Shown piece by piece: positions 8,532 to 16,944 of a DNA stretch of 59,886 bases (positions are counted from its first letter, which is position 1; each line of letters begins with the position of its first letter). Source of the stretch: Ureibacillus thermosphaericus (GTDB lineage Bacteria; Bacillota; Bacilli; Bacillales_A; Planococcaceae); the NCBI RefSeq assembly GCF_012396605.1, contig NZ_JAAXPW010000018.1, forward strand, positions 1 through 59,886. The letters are read 5' to 3'. The position numbers and the translations under genes are program-made. A model generated the notes under the pieces. It did not search any database and was not told the origin of the DNA. It saw nothing but the letters and a program-made list of their open reading frames with translations.

Positions 8532-10085
8532 CTATTTCTCTTGCTCTTCCTTTTCGATTTGTGCTTGGATATATTTCATTCTGCGAACCTCCTTTTGTGT
8601 AATCGGAATTCGCTCTGTTCGTAACATTTTAACTAACGATGCAATCAGCATCAGCACGACGACCGTAAATGGCAACGCGGAAATAAGTGAAGCGGTTTGA
8701 AGAGTATTTAAACCATCTGTAAAGAGAAGTACGCTTGCAATGGCTGCCATTAATATACCCCAAACAATTTTTGAAAACATGCTCGGATTTGGTGTCCCGC
8801 TTGACGTCATACTCGCCATTATGAAGGTAGCCGAGTCTGCAGACGTAATTAAAAAGATAAAGATGAGTGCAATACCAATTAACGAAGCAATAAACGTTAA
8901 GGGCAATTGATCCAACATTTGAAACAACGCAACGGTTAAATCCGTATTAACTGCCCCCGCAATATCGGTTCCTTTATTTAAATCAAAATATATCGCCGTG
9001 CCTCCAAAAGTGGCAATCCAAAAACATGATACAAGCGGTGGCATAATTAATACGCCAACAATAAATTCACGAATTGTTCGTCCTTTTGATACACGTGCAA
9101 CAAACGATCCAACAAATGGGGACCATGCGATGGCCCATGCCCAATAGAAAATGGTCCAATCTTTTACCCACGTACCGCCCACATATGGCTGCAGTCTTAA
9201 ACTATATTCAATAAAATGGGTAATATAATCGCTAATTGCTAATACAAATGTTTCTAAGATAAATACAGTAGGCCCTGTTACAAAAACAAAAGCGAGTAAC
9301 AAAAGTGCTAATCCCATATTTATATTACTCAAAATTTTGATTCCTTTGTGAAGACCCGTTGTACTTGAAGCCATATAACCAATAAACATAATTCCAATAA
9401 TAATAACTTGAACCCAAATACTCACTGGTACACCAAAAGCCGCATTCAATCCACCATTTGCTTGGAGTGCTCCTAAGCCAATGGAAGTAGCAACTCCCAT
9501 CACTGTAGCGATAACCGCTAAAATATCAATCGTGTTTTTAACAGCAGGATTGGTTCCTGTAATTGGTTCTAATGCCGTAGACATTAAAAGATTTTTTTTA
9601 CGATTAAATTGCATAAAAGCCATCACAAGCCCCATCATGGCAAACACTGACCATTGACTGATGCCCCAATGGAAAAATGAATATCCCATCGCAAGTCTTG
9701 CCGCTTCTGGCGTTAATGGTTCCACATCTTTAAAGGGTGTTGTAAAGAAATGACTCATTGGTTCTGCCACACCCCAAAATACTAACCCAATACCCAAACC
9801 AGCTGAAAATAACATAGCAATCCATGTGAAAAATTTAAACTCTGGCCGTGCATTCTTTCCACCAATTCGAATTCTTCCATATTTTGAAAAAGCTAATCCA
9901 ATTAAAAATATTGCAATAATCAAAACAGATACTAAATAAAACCATCCGAAAAATTCGGTAGTTAATGAAAAAATGGAACTTGATATGTTTTCAAATGCAT
10001 TGGGCACAATAATTCCCACCAAGACGCATAACAAAATAAATACACTAGAAATAATAAATACGACATTACTAAAATGCTCTTTCAA
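8532..10085 (-). CDS. BCCT-family glycine betaine/choline transporter (OpuD-like)
   Basis: A 517-residue, 12-helix sodium-coupled betaine/choline/carnitine transporter. Diagnostic parts: the glycine-rich helix FSAGLGIGLVFWGVAEPMSHF (residues 93-113), FFHWGISQWSVFA, and the BCCT signature WTIFYWAWAIAWSPFVGSF followed by VARVSKGRTIREF (about 308-340). The length and short tails resemble OpuD of Bacillus subtilis, a high-affinity betaine importer for osmoprotection; substrate is inferred from the family. It is monocistronic. The start has GGAGGGGC upstream on the minus strand. Confidence 0.92.
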   Translation of the reverse strand: MKEHFSNVVFIISSVFILLCVLVGIIVPNAFENISSSIFSLTTEFFGWFYLVSVLIIAIFLIGLAFSKYGRIRIGGKNARPEFKFFTWIAMLFSAGLGIGLVFWGVAEPMSHFFTTPFKDVEPLTPEAARLAMGYSFFHWGISQWSVFAMMGLVMAFMQFNRKKNLLMSTALEPITGTNPAVKNTIDILAVIATVMGVATSIGLGALQANGGLNAAFGVPVSIWVQVIIIGIMFIGYMASSTTGLHKGIKILSNINMGLALLLLAFVFVTGPTVFILETFVLAISDYITHFIEYSLRLQPYVGGTWVKDWTIFYWAWAIAWSPFVGSFVARVSKGRTIREFIVGVLIMPPLVSCFWIATFGGTAIYFDLNKGTDIAGAVNTDLTVALFQMLDQLPLTFIASLIGIALIFIFLITSADSATFIMASMTSSGTPNPSMFSKIVWGILMAAIASVLLFTDGLNTLQTASLISALPFTVVVLMLIASLVKMLRTERIPITQKEVRRMKYIQAQIEKEEQEK

Positions 10086-10195
10086 AATAAGCCCCTCCCT
10101 ACAAAAAACCTCCTATCCGATACTTAATAGTTATTACCTAATTTTTTCGTAAAAAAACATTTTCGTTCCGAAGACTCACAAAATTCTCGCTCATT

Positions 10196-10252
10196 AATAA
10201 AAGCCCCTTTTCTCTTAAAATGAATGATGCGAGAAAAGGGGCTTTTATTCTA
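10196..10252 (-). terminator. Second of two tandem terminators after the DUF4183 gene
   Basis: Stem AAAAGCCCCTTTTCTC / GAGAAAAGGGGCTTTT with a T-rich end on both strands, between the betaine transporter promoter and the minus-strand gene at 10321. Confidence 0.75.
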
Positions 10253-10256
10253 ACTA

Positions 10257-10298
10257 ACAAAGCACCACTTCTAATCTAAAGAGGTGCTTTATTTTCAG
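10257..10298 (-). terminator. First terminator after the DUF4183 gene
   Basis: AAAGCACC / GGTGCTTT stem with flanking CT-rich pairing, 23 nt after the stop at 10321; T-run on the minus strand. Confidence 0.7.
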
Positions 10299-10320
10299 AT
10301 AATCTTCATTATACAACTTC

Positions 10321-10701
10321 TTAAGTATTAATAGTAGTTTGAGCTGTTGGAGCGAAGTTAGTTACCACAAGAACTACTGGTGAATTTGCAATAATATCTG
10401 AATCTTCAGGAACAGTAATGACAAGTGATCCTGTACCAGTTCCACCTGGATTATATGTCACTAAATCTTGCATTACTTGTACACCGTTTACATAAACAAT
10501 TAAATAACTATTCTCATCTGATAATGCTGGAAGTGTAACACCTGTTGCTCCAGTATCATCCATGAAATCTTCTGCGTTAATTGTTAAAGTAGATGGCCCA
10601 GTTACAGGAGTATCTACTACATAAAAAAATTTTTGTACATCTGGATTAGTAAGTACAGTTGTAGCGGCATTAATTGCAAGCTTTAAAATTTCTAATGCCA
10701 T
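10321..10701 (-). CDS. DUF4183 domain protein 1
   Basis: A 126-residue, secretion-signal-free, beta-rich and acidic protein, with the DUF4183 core (SYLIVYVNGVQVMQDLVTYN then GSLVITVPEDSDIIANSPVVL). Residues T, V, N and P are enriched. DUF4183 proteins are known mostly from spore-forming Bacillales, where they occur around exosporium and spore-surface loci; a spore-surface role here is inference. AAGGAGGAAA lies 5 nt before the ATG. It is divergent from a second member of the same family. Confidence 0.75.
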   Translation of the reverse strand: MALEILKLAINAATTVLTNPDVQKFFYVVDTPVTGPSTLTINAEDFMDDTGATGVTLPALSDENSYLIVYVNGVQVMQDLVTYNPGGTGTGSLVITVPEDSDIIANSPVVLVVTNFAPTAQTTINT

Positions 10702-10807
10702 CCATTTTCCTCCTTGAAGCTAATTTCATTTTATTGTATGGAGAAATTTTTTGTGTACTTGGGCATATTATAGTAGAAACTATTAGTAATTAATTGGAAG
10801 GAGCGGA

Positions 10808-11155
10808 ATGATGGAAAATAAAAAGTGTGCTAATAACTTACCTAAGCCATTTTTAAAAATCCCTCATTTACCACCCACAGAGTTTTCCTTTCACCTTCCA
10901 AAAAAGGTTGAAGTTTTTGAGTACTATACAAATTCAAACGGAAAATCAAGAATTTATAGAGATCAAGATGGCATTACAAAAGGAAAAAATCAGAAAATCA
11001 TTGACCCAAGTACCGTCTCCTATATGAATTTATTTATTAATGGTGTGCTACAACCTAAAGAAAATTACGAAGTCCAATGCGGTATGATTAAGTTAAAAAC
11101 GAAAGACCTGCCACCAAAAGGAGCTCCAATTATTCTTCAAATGTTTAAGTTTTGA
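10808..11155 (+). CDS. DUF4183 domain protein 2
   Basis: A 115-residue protein. After a basic, proline-rich N-terminal 65 residues it has the DUF4183 core VSYMNLFINGVLQPKENYEV then GMIKLKTKDLPPKGAPIILQ. The family is probably a spore-surface building block. GGAAGGAG (10797-10804) precedes two overlapping ATG choices, 10808 and 10811; the second has the better spacing. Divergent from the DUF4183 gene at 10321, sharing a 106-bp promoter region, suggesting joint regulation. No cysteine-rich or collagen-like repeat was seen. Confidence 0.78.
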   Translation: MMENKKCANNLPKPFLKIPHLPPTEFSFHLPKKVEVFEYYTNSNGKSRIYRDQDGITKGKNQKIIDPSTVSYMNLFINGVLQPKENYEVQCGMIKLKTKDLPPKGAPIILQMFKF

Positions 11156-11342
11156 AATAGTACATTTCATAAGCATGTCTATCCTAAATTTTTTGAGGCG
11201 AAAATTTGGAGATTTAAGGAAGATTTCCGAATATAGCTAAAATCGACGAGTTTGGGAACTTTGGAAAAGGGGCTTCGTGTATACTTTACAATTCCTACTC
11301 CACCATAAGGTCGTTTAGTTGAACATACAAGTCCTGTTATAA
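11156..11342. other. Gap after the second DUF4183 gene
   Basis: About 190 bases with no convincing gene. A minus-strand 60-codon open frame crosses it but lacks a ribosome site and overlaps the terminator at 11343. The GC-richer stretch around 11200-11330 looks like worn coding sequence rather than intergenic DNA, but no family was recognised. Confidence 0.3.
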
Positions 11343-11372
11343 TCAAAACAAAAAACCACAATAAAATTGTGG
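11343..11372 (-). terminator. Terminator of the DUF2269-like gene
   Basis: AACCACAA / TTGTGGTT stem with 5-nt loop; on the minus strand it ends in TTTTTTGTTTTG, about 25 nt after the stop at 11398. Confidence 0.8.
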
Positions 11373-11397
11373 TTTAGTGATTTAAATGCAAAATCCA

Positions 11398-11862
11398 TTA
11401 AAAAGGTTTAAATACCATTAAAACAAGAATCATTACGATTAAAGATTTTTCAACTATATTACTTACAGATATTTTTCTTAACAATTCTGTATATTCTACC
11501 GGTATATGTTTACCTTTATTTTCCATTGATATTTTCAACATCGATTTCATTTTAGGTTCGATAAAAATTGAACTATATACCGCTAAAATGACCATTAAAG
11601 CAATTGCTAACAGATACCAAGCTGATTGAAATAATGCCCTATTTAAAAAGCCCATTACTAGACCAGAAATAAATAATAATCCGAAACCGATACTAGATAG
11701 AGCATTAAGTTTTGCAATCATTTTATGAGTTACTACTAACTCATCGCTATTTTCACATGCCTTTAACATTCGGTAAACAAATAGCGTTGGCCCAATACCC
11801 ACAATTGCACCTAAAATATGAATTCCTACCATGAAAGTATATAAATGGCTCAATGATTTCAC
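11398..11862 (-). CDS. DUF2269-like four-helix membrane protein
   Basis: A 154-residue protein with four membrane segments (residues 5-25, 53-72, 80-98, 135-152). The first helix VGIHILGAIVGIGPTLFVYRM, with a conserved histidine, matches DUF2269-type integral membrane proteins of unknown function, a group with resemblance to quinol- or haem-binding four-helix bundles. AAGGAGTG is 4-5 nt before the start. It stands alone between a terminator and a 300-bp gap. Confidence 0.65.
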   Translation of the reverse strand: MKSLSHLYTFMVGIHILGAIVGIGPTLFVYRMLKACENSDELVVTHKMIAKLNALSSIGFGLLFISGLVMGFLNRALFQSAWYLLAIALMVILAVYSSIFIEPKMKSMLKISMENKGKHIPVEYTELLRKISVSNIVEKSLIVMILVLMVFKPF

Positions 11863-12164
11863 TCCTTCACTTTTTTAATGTATGCCCTTTATATTTACTT
11901 CAACTATTTCATTCTCATTACTTCTTTCAAATTCAATCAAATCAAAGGTTCCTTTTATTAAAAATATAATCTTCTTTAATGGGTGTTAGATTTGCTTGAG
12001 AGCCAAGAACTTTGACCTAAAGCGTGTTATTATGAATTAGGTCTACTAAAACCATCAAGTTCAATGACTCTGTAGGGAAGCCTCTTTCATTACCATGTAC
12101 GTTTCGAATGTAACCATCCATTCATTGCTGTACATTTTTAGATTCCAACCTTTCATATAGCATT
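11863..12164. other. 300-bp gap, possible gene remnant
   Basis: No intact gene. On the minus strand around 12000-12130 a short stretch reads YIRNVHGNERGFPTESLN before a stop, which looks coding-like but was not matched to a family. It may be a remnant of a lost gene. Confidence 0.3.
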
Positions 12165-12566
12165 TTAACTTGTCACATTTTTAATAGGCTTTCTGCTTAA
12201 TGCTAAAGCACCTGCAAGGATGTAAAACATACCCGGAATAGCACTGAATAAGGAAATAACGGTAATAATAACCGTTACGATAATTAAGCTCCATCCAATA
12301 ACTTTTGGACTATAGTTTCTCTTAACTAGAAAAATAGCTAAAAGTCCAATTAAAATACCAATTATACCTGGCAAAATAAACATCGTACCCGCTTGACTTA
12401 ATTGTTCTAGTGTATATGCATTTTCGCTTTCACTCCAACCAGCTTCTAAATATTGTAGAAACCGATCACTTTTCGTGAGGTATAAGAATACTACTCCAGT
12501 CCCTACCATAACAATGCTCAACAAAACCCCCAATATGTTTATCCCAATTTCAATTTTACGTCTCAT
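12165..12566 (-). CDS. DUF4064 domain membrane protein
   Basis: A 133-residue protein with four predicted helices: residues 7-30, an extracellular loop with FLQYLEAGWSESENAY, then 65-83, 91-108 and 110-124. The pattern is that of the DUF4064 family (IEIGINILGVLLSIVMVGTG at the start, PGMFYILAGALAL at the end). Function unknown. It lies 90 nt downstream of a TetR gene with an operator palindrome in between, so it is probably the regulator's target. Confidence 0.8.
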   Translation of the reverse strand: MRRKIEIGINILGVLLSIVMVGTGVVFLYLTKSDRFLQYLEAGWSESENAYTLEQLSQAGTMFILPGIIGILIGLLAIFLVKRNYSPKVIGWSLIIVTVIITVISLFSAIPGMFYILAGALALSRKPIKNVTS

Positions 12567-12611
12567 AATAGTAGCCTCCTTAATATTTAAAACAGCTTTA
12601 TTGGTTTTTGT

Positions 12612-12637
12612 GAATGAATATTTATAAATTCGTTCAT
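12612..12637. promoter_or_regulatory. TetR-type operator palindrome upstream of the DUF4064 gene
   Basis: A 26-bp imperfect palindrome beginning GAATGAATATTT and ending TTCGTTCAT. The same 26-bp site, with four or so changes, lies upstream of the tetR gene at 13261. Shared palindromes flanking a regulator and its neighbour are the usual sign of an autoregulated TetR operator. Confidence 0.65.
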
Positions 12638-12658
12638 TTTAGGGGATGGAAGAAAATT

Positions 12659-13243
12659 TCATTCGTTTCCCCCCTTATCAGTTAAGCCTTTCATGATAAA
12701 TTCCACAAGATACAGCATGATATCTGGAAAATGCTGAATTCCAATATCTTCTTTATGAGAATCAATATAGGCTAAAGAATCGAAAAATGCAGCTAACAGT
12801 TCATCACTTATATCATCTCTTATTTTTCCATCTGCTTTCCACTGTTTTAATAAATCTACGAAAAAATTACGCATAGATTCATTATCTGCTTGTGGATTTT
12901 TCTCAAATGCCTTTTCTAATTTATTAAATACATCCCTGTTATACCATTCTTTTAGTATTTTATTGGAATGCATGGCTTCAAACGTTTTGGTCATAAATTC
13001 CTTAACAAATGTAACAGGGTCTTTATTTATATCAAGGGATTCTAAAATTTTATTTTTTTCTATTTTATTTTCGTTAATATAGATATCTAGAAACAGTTCC
13101 TCTTTTGAAGAATAGTAGTTATAAAAAGTACCCACTCCTATTCCAGCCTTTTTTGTAATATCCGAAATGTTCGTTTCCTTAAACCCTTTCTCTTTAAAAA
13201 TTTCTTTACCACAATGAAATATTTCCATTTTTTTATCCTTCAT
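12659..13243 (-). CDS. TetR/AcrR-family transcriptional regulator
   Basis: A 194-residue regulator: N-terminal helix-turn-helix (IFKEKGFKETNISDITKKA then GIGVGTFYNYYSSKEEL, residues 14-50) and an all-alpha ligand-binding domain in which a C-terminal FDSLAYIDSHKEDI helix is visible. Length is typical. It is followed in the same direction by the DUF4064 membrane protein, and 26-bp palindromes lie before both genes, so autoregulation plus control of the neighbour is likely. The ligand is unknown. Confidence 0.92.
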   Translation of the reverse strand: MKDKKMEIFHCGKEIFKEKGFKETNISDITKKAGIGVGTFYNYYSSKEELFLDIYINENKIEKNKILESLDINKDPVTFVKEFMTKTFEAMHSNKILKEWYNRDVFNKLEKAFEKNPQADNESMRNFFVDLLKQWKADGKIRDDISDELLAAFFDSLAYIDSHKEDIGIQHFPDIMLYLVEFIMKGLTDKGGNE

Positions 13244-13260
13244 AATACTAATTCACCTTC

Positions 13261-13286
13261 GAATGAATATTTTTATTTTCATTCAT
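13261..13286. promoter_or_regulatory. TetR-type operator palindrome upstream of tetR
   Basis: A 26-bp palindrome with perfect outer arms ATGAA / TTCAT (GAATGAATATTT ... TTTTCATTCAT), 17 nt before the regulator start and matching the site at 12612. Confidence 0.7.
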
Positions 13287-13639
13287 CATATCATAAATAA
13301 TTTGATGAAAGCAATTTATTTAATGTCTCTTTTTTATTTTTAAGAAGGTTATTTTTTATGCGGTTTGACCATCATGGATTTGGTCAACTATGTGAAAGCA
13401 GCTTTTGAGCTGAAAGAATTTCTTTAGATCTAATTTCAGTATTTCTGGAATATAAAAATGGAGCTGACTTGTGTGGCTTCATAAAATTTTAGGATATGAA
13501 TCAACAACCTCATTTACTTATGGATACGGTTTACCTGGGCTTTTTAACTGCGTTTTTTTTCAATATATGTTTATAATCAACATAAGGTGGTGATATGCAT
13601 GCTATCCCACAGCGTAAATAAAATATACCTCGATCAATT
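13287..13639. other. Gap without recognisable gene
   Basis: About 350 bases with short broken frames on both strands. It ends in a histidine kinase scrap (next feature), so the stretch is probably a degraded locus. Confidence 0.35.
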
Positions 13640-13712
13640 TGTACTTGGCAGCGCTATTTCTATTGATAGTAAAGCTAATACGGGAACTACGTTTACAATA
13701 AAATTTCATTGA
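13640..13712 (+). pseudogene. 3' remnant of a histidine kinase
   Basis: The last 20 or so codons read GSAISIDSKANTGTTFTIKFH and then stop, which is the C-terminal strand pair of a GHKL/HATPase_c domain (typically GG.I.v.S..g.GTtF.i.lP). Nothing of the rest of the kinase is in frame upstream; a TAA lies about 25 nt before the segment. It is a leftover of a deletion. Confidence 0.55.
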
Positions 13713-13775
13713 TAGGGGGTTATCTGTTCCAACCTGTAGAACAGATTCATACACAATCATAGGAGGATTTGAATA

Positions 13776-14168
13776 ATGGAACAAAAATGGAGTATTCGTT
13801 TAATTCGCTTTGCGGCGATTTTCGGTTTATTGGGTGTATTTTTAGGATCAAAAATGTCAGGCAGCATGGATTATTCATTGCGCCCTATTCACGCACACAT
13901 GTTACTTGTTTGCTGGCTATCAGTTTTTGCATGGGGAATCTTCTATAAAGTATACCGTGTAAAATATAAAAAGTTAGTATCAGTACATGCGATTTTATCC
14001 ATGCTCGGTGCTTTTGGCTTAACGTTTGGTATGTGGATGTACAACTTAAATCCATTTAACCTAAACGACACTTTTGTCATGGTAGTATTTATCATTGGTG
14101 GAACGCTTCTATTACTAGCATTTTTACTGTTTGTTTTAGTGACGTTTTTTGTAGAGAGAGAGGATTAA
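13776..14168 (+). CDS. Small heme-copper-oxidase subunit I-like membrane protein (paralog 2)
   Basis: A 130-residue, four-helix membrane protein. It has PIHAHMLLVCWLSVFAWGIFYKV around residues 33-55, aligning with the AHAHVNLVGF region of the protein at 1913, and GFGLTFGMWMY in helix three. Both proteins share length, helix count and the H-x-H-(M/V) element. As with paralog 1, it is much shorter than catalytic subunit I and has no oxidase operon around it. Role unknown; haem or quinone association is inference. ATAGGAGG precedes the ATG by 10 nt. Confidence 0.7.
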   Translation: MEQKWSIRLIRFAAIFGLLGVFLGSKMSGSMDYSLRPIHAHMLLVCWLSVFAWGIFYKVYRVKYKKLVSVHAILSMLGAFGLTFGMWMYNLNPFNLNDTFVMVVFIIGGTLLLLAFLLFVLVTFFVERED

Positions 14169-14244
14169 TCAAATAGGGAACTAACTAAAAAAGTCTATTA
14201 ATAAGAGAAGCTGAGTATCTTTTCTTAAAAATGACGATTAAACT

Positions 14245-14293
14245 TAAAACCACCTAGAACGTTGTCCTACCAGCGTTTTAGGTGGTTTTTTAG
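14245..14293 (+). terminator. Rho-independent terminator
   Basis: AAAACCACCTAGAACG / CGTTTTAGGTGGTTTT stem with a TTTTTT tail, 80 nt after the stop at 14168. Confidence 0.9.
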
Positions 14294-14413
14294 GATTGAT
14301 ATCGATAAGCTTTCTCAACATTTTTCGGTTTTATTTGAATAATCAAAATCTTATATTGTTTTTCCAGTCTTTTTTTGATACATTAAAACCAAGTAAATTA
14401 ATAGGAAAGGTGG

Positions 14414-15325
14414 ATGATGGGTATTATGACAACTGTACCACTTATTGTTGATAGTGCTTGGCTATATGAACGTCTTGATGATCCAAATTTAAGACTGCTA
14501 GATGCTACAACATTTTTAAGTATCCCAAACAAAGATGGTGAAACACCTAGCTTATGGTCTGGACAGGACGCATTTAATGAAGAACATATTCCTGGTGCTG
14601 TGTTTGCAGATATGTTAAATAACTTTTCAGATCGTAATGCCCCATTTCCAATGACAATTCCAAGCCGTGAGCAATTTGTAGAGGAAATCGAAAAGCTTGG
14701 TGTTGGTGAAGACACATACGTTGTAATTTATGATCGTGGAGCACTTGCTAATGCGGATGTAATTGCTTCCTATTGGGCATCACGTTTACGTTGGCAACTA
14801 AAATACGAAGGCTTTGATAATGTGGCAATTTTAGATGGTGGGCTTGTAAAATGGAAGCTTGACGGCTATCCAACAACTACAGAAAAAACGAGTTATCCAA
14901 GAGGCAAGTTCAACTTTTCACGTCGCCCTAAGCTAGTTGTAAATAAAGAACAAGTACGTGAAGCAATTGACAATGATTCTGTCGTATTAATTAATAGTCT
15001 TTCTCCAGCAGATTTTTATGGCGAAACAAACACCTACCCACGTAAAGGTCATATTCCAACAAGCAAAAACGTCTTTTTCGGTAGCCTTTCAAACCCCGAA
15101 ACACGCCTACTTTGGGACGATGAGAAGCTTACTGAAATCTTTTCAAAGACTGGTGCACTAGATTCAGATAAATCTGTTATTACTTATTGTGGTGGTGGAA
15201 TAGCTGCTACATGGACTGCTTTAATTTTAAACAAGCTTGGACAAGAAAACGTCGCAATCTATGACGGCTCGATGAACGAATGGGCAGCTGACCCAAGTTG
15301 TCCGCTCGTAACGGGTAAAGAATAG
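14414..15325 (+). CDS. Two-domain rhodanese sulfurtransferase (SseA-type)
   Basis: A 303-residue protein with two rhodanese domains: an inactive N-terminal one (WLYERLDDPNLRLLDATTFL, HIPGAVFADM, YVVIYDRGALANADVIASYW, with no catalytic Cys) and an active C-terminal one with the CGGGIAAT loop and Cys259 (numbered from the ATG at 14414). This is the layout of thiosulfate and 3-mercaptopyruvate sulfurtransferases. The GG-rich loop is not the CGSGVTA consensus of E. coli SseA, so the donor cannot be assigned. AGGAAAGG precedes the start; ATG 14417 or 14426 are also possible. Monocistronic. Confidence 0.9.
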   Translation: MMGIMTTVPLIVDSAWLYERLDDPNLRLLDATTFLSIPNKDGETPSLWSGQDAFNEEHIPGAVFADMLNNFSDRNAPFPMTIPSREQFVEEIEKLGVGEDTYVVIYDRGALANADVIASYWASRLRWQLKYEGFDNVAILDGGLVKWKLDGYPTTTEKTSYPRGKFNFSRRPKLVVNKEQVREAIDNDSVVLINSLSPADFYGETNTYPRKGHIPTSKNVFFGSLSNPETRLLWDDEKLTEIFSKTGALDSDKSVITYCGGGIAATWTALILNKLGQENVAIYDGSMNEWAADPSCPLVTGKE

Positions 15326-15371
15326 TGCAACTAATAACAACTTCAATAAATGCTTAACCCCTCTCAAATAT

Positions 15372-15410
15372 AAAGCATGAGAACTTTAACTCTCATGCTT
15401 TTCTTTTTTA
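15372..15410 (+). terminator. Rho-independent terminator
   Basis: AAAGCATGAGA / TCTCATGCTTT stem, 8-nt loop, T-rich tail, 47 nt after the sulfurtransferase stop. Confidence 0.9.
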
Positions 15411-15562
15411 CATACACTTTAGCATCTAATTTCTTATTCTTTGATAACAATCCTCCAAAGTTAAAGTTTCCGTTTAAATAACCGAAACTAATAATTGTAT
15501 AGTCTATGAGATTAAACAACTTTAAATATTTGTAGTGCATAATTAAAGGTGGTTCAACATAA

Positions 15563-16780
15563 GTGAAAATTACTTTTAAGTCTATTTATTCATCTATTAT
15601 TTATATTTTAATTCTTTTAGGATGTTACTTTTTAATTAAAAACATCCCTTCGTTTACTCCTCCTATACTATTTGTTATTGAATATTCTCCATATGTTATT
15701 TTTGGCTTAGGAATCATCTTATGTATTCGTTTTAATCAAGGTAGAGTATTTCTGATTATTTTACTGCTTATTCTTTTTGACTTAATTTTACGCTATTATT
15801 CGGAGTTATCTATAACTGTACAAACCTATTCGCAAATACTTTATCCATTGATGTGCTTGCTAATCCCTCTTAATATTGTTATTATTTCGCACTTCAAGGA
15901 AAGAGGCATATTCTCTTTATGGGGGAAAATTCGTATCTTATTTATACTTATCGAGCTGTTTGTTATTTATAAAATAGTCATTTCTAATCATCCGACAATA
16001 CATAAATTATTGAATTACCAATTCGTGAAACTTCCAATAGAGAAGGCATTTATGAATCAGACAGCATTGTTAATATACTTAATCACACTGTTATTTTTCA
16101 TCATAAAAGCCTATGTGAAAAAAAATGCTTTTGAGGTACGGTTAGCCGGTGTGATGATTTCTATTTTTGCAGCTCTCTTTTTCATTAATGATCAATTATC
16201 TTTTTCTATATTTTTAAGTGCGGCAGGCTTCATGCTAATTGTAGGTATTATTCAAGACTCCTACTCTATGGCATATCTTGATGAACTTACGGGCATTCCT
16301 TCTCGCCGCGCCCTTAGGGAAAACTTAATGAAACTGGGCAATAGATATGTTATTGCAATGATTGATATTGATTTTTTCAAAAAGTTCAATGATAAATACG
16401 GCCATGACGTTGGAGACGATGTTCTAAAATTAGTAGCATCTCAGTTAATAAAGGTGACAGGTGGAGGAAAAGCCTTTCGTTATGGTGGGGAAGAATTCAC
16501 AATTCTATTCCCAGGTAAAACGATAGAGGATGTAATTCCACATTTAGAAAACTTACGTGAACAGGTGTCGAAAACAGGTTACACTTACACTAGAAAGCCG
16601 TCAAAATCTCAAACTTCCAAATCAAAGCGTGGGAATACTACGAGCCAATTATTCGTTACGATCAGTATTGGTGTCTGTGAAAAAAATAGTAAGTTCAAAG
16701 ATCCCCAAGAGGTTATTAAAGGTGCCGATAAGGCTCTTTATAGAGCTAAGAAAAAAGGCCGAAACTGCGTTAGTAAATAG
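15563..16780 (+). CDS. Membrane-bound GGDEF diguanylate cyclase
   Basis: A 405-residue protein with about seven N-terminal membrane helices (residues 7-230) and a GGDEF domain from residue 239 (YLDELTGIPSRRAL). The active loop is GGEEF at residues 308-312 with IDIDFFKKFNDKYGHDVGD upstream, so c-di-GMP synthesis from GTP is expected. No RxxD inhibitory site precedes the active loop, implying no product feedback. A 25-residue K/S/T-rich insertion (TRKPSKSQTSKSKRGN) splits the domain before VTISIGV. GTG start with AAAGGTGG 9 nt before it. The signal sensed by the membrane part is unknown. Confidence 0.9.
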   Translation: MKITFKSIYSSIIYILILLGCYFLIKNIPSFTPPILFVIEYSPYVIFGLGIILCIRFNQGRVFLIILLLILFDLILRYYSELSITVQTYSQILYPLMCLLIPLNIVIISHFKERGIFSLWGKIRILFILIELFVIYKIVISNHPTIHKLLNYQFVKLPIEKAFMNQTALLIYLITLLFFIIKAYVKKNAFEVRLAGVMISIFAALFFINDQLSFSIFLSAAGFMLIVGIIQDSYSMAYLDELTGIPSRRALRENLMKLGNRYVIAMIDIDFFKKFNDKYGHDVGDDVLKLVASQLIKVTGGGKAFRYGGEEFTILFPGKTIEDVIPHLENLREQVSKTGYTYTRKPSKSQTSKSKRGNTTSQLFVTISIGVCEKNSKFKDPQEVIKGADKALYRAKKKGRNCVSK

Positions 16781-16796
16781 CAGTTGATGAGCCAAA

Positions 16797-16836
16797 GAAA
16801 AGTGCAAATCGCTATTCGATTTGCACTTTTTTTATC
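16797..16836. terminator. Bidirectional terminator between GGDEF gene and rlmH
   Basis: AAAAGTGCAAATCG / CGATTTGCACTTTT stem with T-runs on both strands. Confidence 0.9.
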
Positions 16837-16944
16837 TTTATATTAAGTAATCTTAAATGGTAAATAATATCTTTCACTTCGTCTTTTCACATATTTTTTA
16901 ATTACCTTTTATTCAGTTCATCATGATTTCTAGTATACACCTAA

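Noticed and set aside
11179-11361. 60-codon minus-strand frame
   Set aside because: Crosses a terminator and lacks a ribosome site; perhaps worn coding sequence but not callable.
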